In this document: piece by piece, positions 7,091 to 10,878 of the stretch | Layout of the letters: each line of letters begins with the position of its first letter | Numbering within the stretch: the stretch's first letter is position 1 | NCBI GenBank assembly: GCA_902766575.1 | Contig: CACXED010000144.1 | Span: 1-10,878, forward strand | Origin: an uncultured Ruminococcus sp. | GTDB lineage: Bacteria; Bacillota; Clostridia; Oscillospirales; CAG-272 | Direction: 5' to 3' | Length of the DNA: 10,878 nt | Notes under the pieces: model-generated | Databases searched by the model: none | What the model saw: only the letters and a program-made list of their open reading frames with translations | What the model was told of the DNA's origin: nothing | Translations under genes and position numbers: made by a program

Positions 7091-7108
7091 TCTGATTCTC
7101 CAATAAAT

Positions 7109-10100
7109 TTAGTTTTTCAAAGTTTTATCGTGCTCGGACTCCAGATTCCTCTCCGCCTCGTCCATGTCGAGCGCGAGCACCTTTGATATTCCGCGCTCCT
7201 GCATCGTCACGCCGTATATACGGTCGGCGATCTCCATCGTACCGCGGCGGTGAGTGATGATTATGAACTGCGTTTTGTCCGAATAGCGCTTTACATAGTC
7301 GGCAAAGCGGAACACGTTCGACTCGTCGAGCGCCGCCTCTATCTCGTCGAAGATACAGAACGGCGTCGGATTGACTCTCAGTATCGCGAAGATCAGCGCT
7401 ATCGCCACGAACGCCTGCTCGCCGCCCGACAGAAGCGTCAGGCTCTTGATTATCTTCCCGGGCGGAGCGACCCTGATCTCTATGCCCGAATCGAGCACGT
7501 TCTCCGGGTCGGTCAGCGAGAGCTCGCAGCTTCCTCCGCCGAAAAGCTCGGCAAAGACTACTCTGAAATTCCGGTCGATCTCGGCAAACGCCGCTGAGAA
7601 GGTCTCGCGCATCTCCGCTTCCAGCTTGCAGATTATCTCGAGCAGATTTGTCTTTGACTGCTTGAGATCGTCTATCTGCGCGGTCATGAAATCGTATCGC
7701 TTCTTGACCTCGGCGTACTCGTCAATAGCCGAGAGATTGACGCTGCCGAGCGATTTCAGCTTCGCGCGGTACTCGTTCTGCTCGGCGATGACGGCTGAGC
7801 GGTTCTCGGCGGTGACTGCCGGATAGCCGCACTCGGCGGCGGTCGTGTAGGTCAGCTCGTAGTCCTCCCAGAGCCGCGAGGTCAGCTTGTCGCAGCCCGA
7901 GACGAGCTCGTTTTTCCTCGACTCGGCGACCGTGAGCGCTCTGAACGACAGCTCCTTTTTCGCGGTCCTGTCGCGCACCTCCGAGCGGAGCAGATTTATT
8001 TTCTGATCGTATTCGAGATTTTTCGCCGAGAGCTCTGAGCGCTCCTTTGAAAGCGCCTCCGTCCTGACTCCGAGCTCCGAAAGCTCGGCGCGCATTTTTT
8101 CAAGCTCGGTCAGAGCGTCGGAGTTGGCGATTTCAAGCGACTCGCGCTCCGACTCGTTGTCCGCGGCGGAGCTTTGGTTCTCATCCGCCTGAGACTTCAG
8201 CTCGTCGAGCTTTGACTCGCAGCTCTCGATGTCCTTGGCGGTCTCGGCGCGGCTTATGAGCAGCTCTCCGCGCAGCTTTTCGAGCCGTTCGGCTTCGATA
8301 TCGAGCTCTCCGAGCTCTGACGCTCCCTTATCTCTCGACTCGGAAATGAGCCTGTTCGCGGCTGAGAGCTCCTCCGCTTCGCGGCTGAGCCTTGCGATGC
8401 CCTCGGCGCGCTCGTCAAAGCCGCTTTTCAGCCGTTCGAGATCGCGCTTCAGCGACTCGATCATATTCCGCTCTCCGGCGAGCTGGCTCTTTATGACCTC
8501 GAGCTGGGTGTTCTCCGCGCCCGACAGCGACGCGAGCATCGAGCTCTGCGCCGAGAGGTCGCTTATCGCGCGGTTCTTTTCGGATATTCTCCGGTCGCAG
8601 TCGTTCTGAGCGCGCTTGTTGTCCTCAAGCTGCTTTGACAGCGCCGCGACGTCGTTTTTGAGCTTTTCGGTCTCGCTCTTTCTTGTGAGCATACCCGAGT
8701 CGCGCTTTGCCGAGCCGCCGGTGAAGGAGCCTCCGGCGTTGATGACCTGACCGTCGAGCGTGACTATTCTCGTTTTGTAGCCGGTGGCCTTTGCCATGAC
8801 CGAGGCGTTGTCGATGTTGTCGAAGATCAGCGTCGACGCGAGCAGATTCCGGATTATTCCCGAGAAGCGCTCGTCGTATTTGACTGTGCTGTCGGCGGTT
8901 CCGAGATAACCGGCGTATTTCCGGCACTCGGAGTCGGGTATCGGGCTGTAGCGCGGCTTCATCGAGCTGATCGGATAGAAGGTCGCGCGTCCGGCGTTCT
9001 TTTTCTTGAGGTGAGCGATAGCGGCTTTAGCCGCCTGCTCGTCGTCGACGACGATGTTCTGTATGTTCGCGCCGAGCGCCGTCTCGACCGCCAGCACATA
9101 TCGCGCGCCGACGTCGATCAGTCTCGACACCGGGCCCCAGATCCTGCCGCCGTTCTCCTGCGACGACAGCGGACGCGTGCCCTCGATCCTGCCGGCCTCG
9201 TACTCGCTCATGACAAAGCGGACGCTCTGCGAATAGCCCTCGAAAAGCTCCTCCATGCGCCTGATTGCGTCGATGCGGTGCTTTTTCGCGGTGTAGTCGA
9301 GATAGACGGTATTCGCGCTGTCGATGAGCTCCTGCTTTTCCTTTCTGACCGCTTCAAGCCCGGCGGAGAGCTCTGCCGACCTTGCCTTTATCTCGTCGGC
9401 TCGGGCGGCGTAGCCGGCGACCGCCTTTTCAGCCTTTTCGGCGCGGTCGGAGAGCAGAGCCGAGCTCTCGTTGTACTTCTTTATCTCCGACTCGAGCGAA
9501 GCGGACTTTTCTCCGTCGTTCTTTTCGGTCGTGTCGAGCACCGAAAGTCGGATCTTCAGCTCCACGAGCCGTTCCTCGCCCTTTTTCTGCTCGGCGAGCT
9601 CGTCGTCGAGCCGCTTTGTGAGCGCGGCGCGTTTTTCCTTTGCCGCATTAAGCTCCGACTCGACCGACGCAAGCCTTTCGGCGGTTTCCTTTGAGCGTCC
9701 GAGCGCGGCGTCCCGGCTGTCCGAGGCCTCGCCGAGCCGCTTTTCAAGCTCCCCGGCGCGCTGTGCGAATTTTTCCCGCTTCAGCTCAGAAGCGGCGATC
9801 AGCTCCTTCCGGTGAGCGACGTCGTTCTCGGTGAGCTTTATCCGGCTGTCGAGCTGATGTATCCTGTCGCCGATCCTGTCGAGCTCGCTCTGGAGCTGCT
9901 CGTACTTGTATTTTGACTCCTGCGACGCCTCGTATAGCCGCTCGCTGCGGTTCTCAAGCTCGGCAAGCGCGTCGCTGACGATATCAAACTCGTTTTTCGC
10001 GAGGGTCAGCGTATCCTGCGCGGCTTTCAGGTCGGCGGTGAGCTTTTCCATATCGCAGAGCCAGAGCGAGACGTCGCAGCGCTTTTTGATCTCGTAGTAT

Positions 10101-10768
10101 TCGAGATATTTCCTGGCGCGTCCGGCTTCGCGTTCGAGCGGTATCACTCTGCCCTCAAGCTCGGACATGATGTCCTCAAGCCGGACGAGATTTTCGTCGA
10201 CCGTCTCGAGCTTTCCCTCGGCTTCTTCCTTTTTGTAGCGGTATTTTGAGATCCCCGCGGCTTCGTCGAAGATCGAGCGCCGCTCCTCGCTTTTCTGCGA
10301 GATTATCTCGGCTATCCTGCCCTGACCGATGATCGAGTAGCCGTCGCGGCCGACTCCGGTGTTCATAAACAGCTCGTGGATATCGCGCAGCCTGACCGGA
10401 CGGCGGTTGATGAAATACTCGCTGTCGCCGCGTCTGAGATAGCGTCGCGTGACCGTGACCTCGTCGTAGTCGAGGTCGATCTGCCGGTCGGAGTTATCGA
10501 ACGTGACCGAGACCTCGGCGAAATTCATCTGCTTTCGGTCGTCGGTGCCGCCGAAGATGACGTCCTCCATCTTGGTGCCGCGGATATTCTTTGACGATAT
10601 CTCGCCGAGCACCCAGCGCATCGCGTCCGAGATGTTCGACTTGCCGCTTCCGTTAGGGCCGACGATCACGGTAGCTCCGACGGCGGCGCTTTCGCTGCCG
10701 GTAAAGTTGAGCACCGTGCGGTCGGGAAAGGACTTGAACCCGAACAGCTCCAATGATTTCAAATACAT
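7109..10768 (-). CDS. smc: Chromosome segregation protein SMC
   Basis: A 1219-residue condensin ATPase that, with ScpA and ScpB, compacts and organises the chromosome. The N-terminal head carries Walker A GPNGSGKS (37-44). Long Lys/Glu/Ser-rich coiled coils run about 175-505 and 695-1010 around a hinge (about 541-690) ending in VINAGGSFTGGS. The C-terminal head has LSGGEQ (1113-1118), Walker B FCIFDE (1137-1142) and ITHRR (about 1172-1176). SMCs of this class are usually about 1180-1190 residues; extra length is visible before Walker A (TGSESAAVGA, about six residues over the usual) and just before the hinge (about 528-543). The ATG at 10768 gives the standard MYLKSLELFGFKSF, with GGGAGAGG upstream. 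The scp genes are not in the window. Confidence 0.98.
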   Translation of the reverse strand: MYLKSLELFGFKSFPDRTVLNFTGSESAAVGATVIVGPNGSGKSNISDAMRWVLGEISSKNIRGTKMEDVIFGGTDDRKQMNFAEVSVTFDNSDRQIDLDYDEVTVTRRYLRRGDSEYFINRRPVRLRDIHELFMNTGVGRDGYSIIGQGRIAEIISQKSEERRSIFDEAAGISKYRYKKEEAEGKLETVDENLVRLEDIMSELEGRVIPLEREAGRARKYLEYYEIKKRCDVSLWLCDMEKLTADLKAAQDTLTLAKNEFDIVSDALAELENRSERLYEASQESKYKYEQLQSELDRIGDRIHQLDSRIKLTENDVAHRKELIAASELKREKFAQRAGELEKRLGEASDSRDAALGRSKETAERLASVESELNAAKEKRAALTKRLDDELAEQKKGEERLVELKIRLSVLDTTEKNDGEKSASLESEIKKYNESSALLSDRAEKAEKAVAGYAARADEIKARSAELSAGLEAVRKEKQELIDSANTVYLDYTAKKHRIDAIRRMEELFEGYSQSVRFVMSEYEAGRIEGTRPLSSQENGGRIWGPVSRLIDVGARYVLAVETALGANIQNIVVDDEQAAKAAIAHLKKKNAGRATFYPISSMKPRYSPIPDSECRKYAGYLGTADSTVKYDERFSGIIRNLLASTLIFDNIDNASVMAKATGYKTRIVTLDGQVINAGGSFTGGSAKRDSGMLTRKSETEKLKNDVAALSKQLEDNKRAQNDCDRRISEKNRAISDLSAQSSMLASLSGAENTQLEVIKSQLAGERNMIESLKRDLERLKSGFDERAEGIARLSREAEELSAANRLISESRDKGASELGELDIEAERLEKLRGELLISRAETAKDIESCESKLDELKSQADENQSSAADNESERESLEIANSDALTELEKMRAELSELGVRTEALSKERSELSAKNLEYDQKINLLRSEVRDRTAKKELSFRALTVAESRKNELVSGCDKLTSRLWEDYELTYTTAAECGYPAVTAENRSAVIAEQNEYRAKLKSLGSVNLSAIDEYAEVKKRYDFMTAQIDDLKQSKTNLLEIICKLEAEMRETFSAAFAEIDRNFRVVFAELFGGGSCELSLTDPENVLDSGIEIRVAPPGKIIKSLTLLSGGEQAFVAIALIFAILRVNPTPFCIFDEIEAALDESNVFRFADYVKRYSDKTQFIIITHRRGTMEIADRIYGVTMQERGISKVLALDMDEAERNLESEHDKTLKN

Positions 10769-10878
10769 ACTATCCTCTCCCTTCCGTAAAATTTAAGGCA
10801 ATACCGCATAATTCTAAGTGCGCAGATGCGCAGCAGATTTTTCGTCAGACGATACAAAAATTCGCAGGCAGGGTACCG
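10769..10878 (-). other. Leader of smc with two palindromic elements; possible dispersed intergenic repeat
   Basis: This non-coding stretch precedes smc and reaches the window edge. It holds TGCGCA twice with a 2-bp spacer (10819-10832), able to form a 5-bp GC hairpin with a 4-nt loop. It also holds an imperfect inverted repeat in which ATTTTTCGTC faces GACGATACAAAAAT (10837-10861). On the coding strand TAGAAT (10816-10811) could be a -10 element, but no good -35 lies 16-18 nt upstream. The ribosome site GGGAGAGG lies close to the smc ATG. One frame stays open from the edge to a TGA at 10759, but it resembles no protein I know. No upstream gene end can be identified. Confidence 0.4.

Noticed and set aside
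5559..7186. Two overlapping plus-strand open frames opposite rdgB and ftsY (279 and 274 codons)
   Set aside because: Both mirror highly conserved genes; their length is explained by codon bias on the opposite strand.
10819..10842. TGCGCA hairpin followed by a T-run on the plus strand, considered as a rho-independent terminator
   Set aside because: The stem is only 5 bp, the T-run is separated from it by several bases, and no plus-strand gene precedes it.
10759..10878. Open frame from the right edge ending at a TGA overlapping the smc start, considered as the end of an upstream gene
   Set aside because: Its 39 codons resemble no known protein end and consist largely of palindromic, AT-rich sequence that is better read as intergenic.

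Overview
The window is chromosomal housekeeping DNA from a bacterium, most likely a Clostridia-class Firmicute of the Oscillospirales/Ruminococcaceae kind. The evidence is the gene order (smc-ftsY followed by yhbY-nadD-yqeK-LCP-rsfS-leuS is a Firmicute arrangement), the clostridial-style SMC signature motif, AGGAG-type ribosome binding sites before almost every gene, an FtsY without the long acidic N-terminal region, and moderately GC-rich, GAG/CTC/GGC-biased codon use. The genus cannot be named from the sequence alone.

All eleven genes are on the minus strand, so transcription runs from high to low coordinates. In that order: a roughly 110-bp leader with palindromic structure (10769-10878); smc (chromosome condensation ATPase); ftsY (signal recognition particle receptor); rdgB (non-canonical NTP pyrophosphatase); a flavodoxin-family protein; a 151-residue uncharacterised protein; yhbY (RNA/ribosome-binding KH-like protein); nadD (NAD synthesis); yqeK (HD-domain phosphohydrolase); a membrane-anchored LytR-CpsA-Psr (LCP) protein; rsfS (ribosome silencing factor); and the first 423 codons of leuS, which runs off the left edge just before the end of its editing region.

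Packing is very tight. Two junctions are ATGA overlaps (ftsY/rdgB and yhbY/nadD), two more are 14-17 bp overlaps (flavodoxin/151-aa protein and yqeK/LCP), and the largest internal gap is 52 bp, before leuS. I see no internal rho-independent terminator, so the simplest reading is one operon or at least one read-through unit. It joins chromosome segregation, protein targeting, nucleotide-pool cleaning, ribosome-associated factors, NAD synthesis and cell-envelope polymer attachment.

Nothing here is a clear new system. The parts least explained by known families are the translationally coupled flavodoxin plus 151-aa pair between rdgB and yhbY, an LCP protein with an altered first active-site motif and a TTG start, a short extra segment at the SMC hinge, and the palindromic leader ahead of smc, which may be a dispersed repeat.
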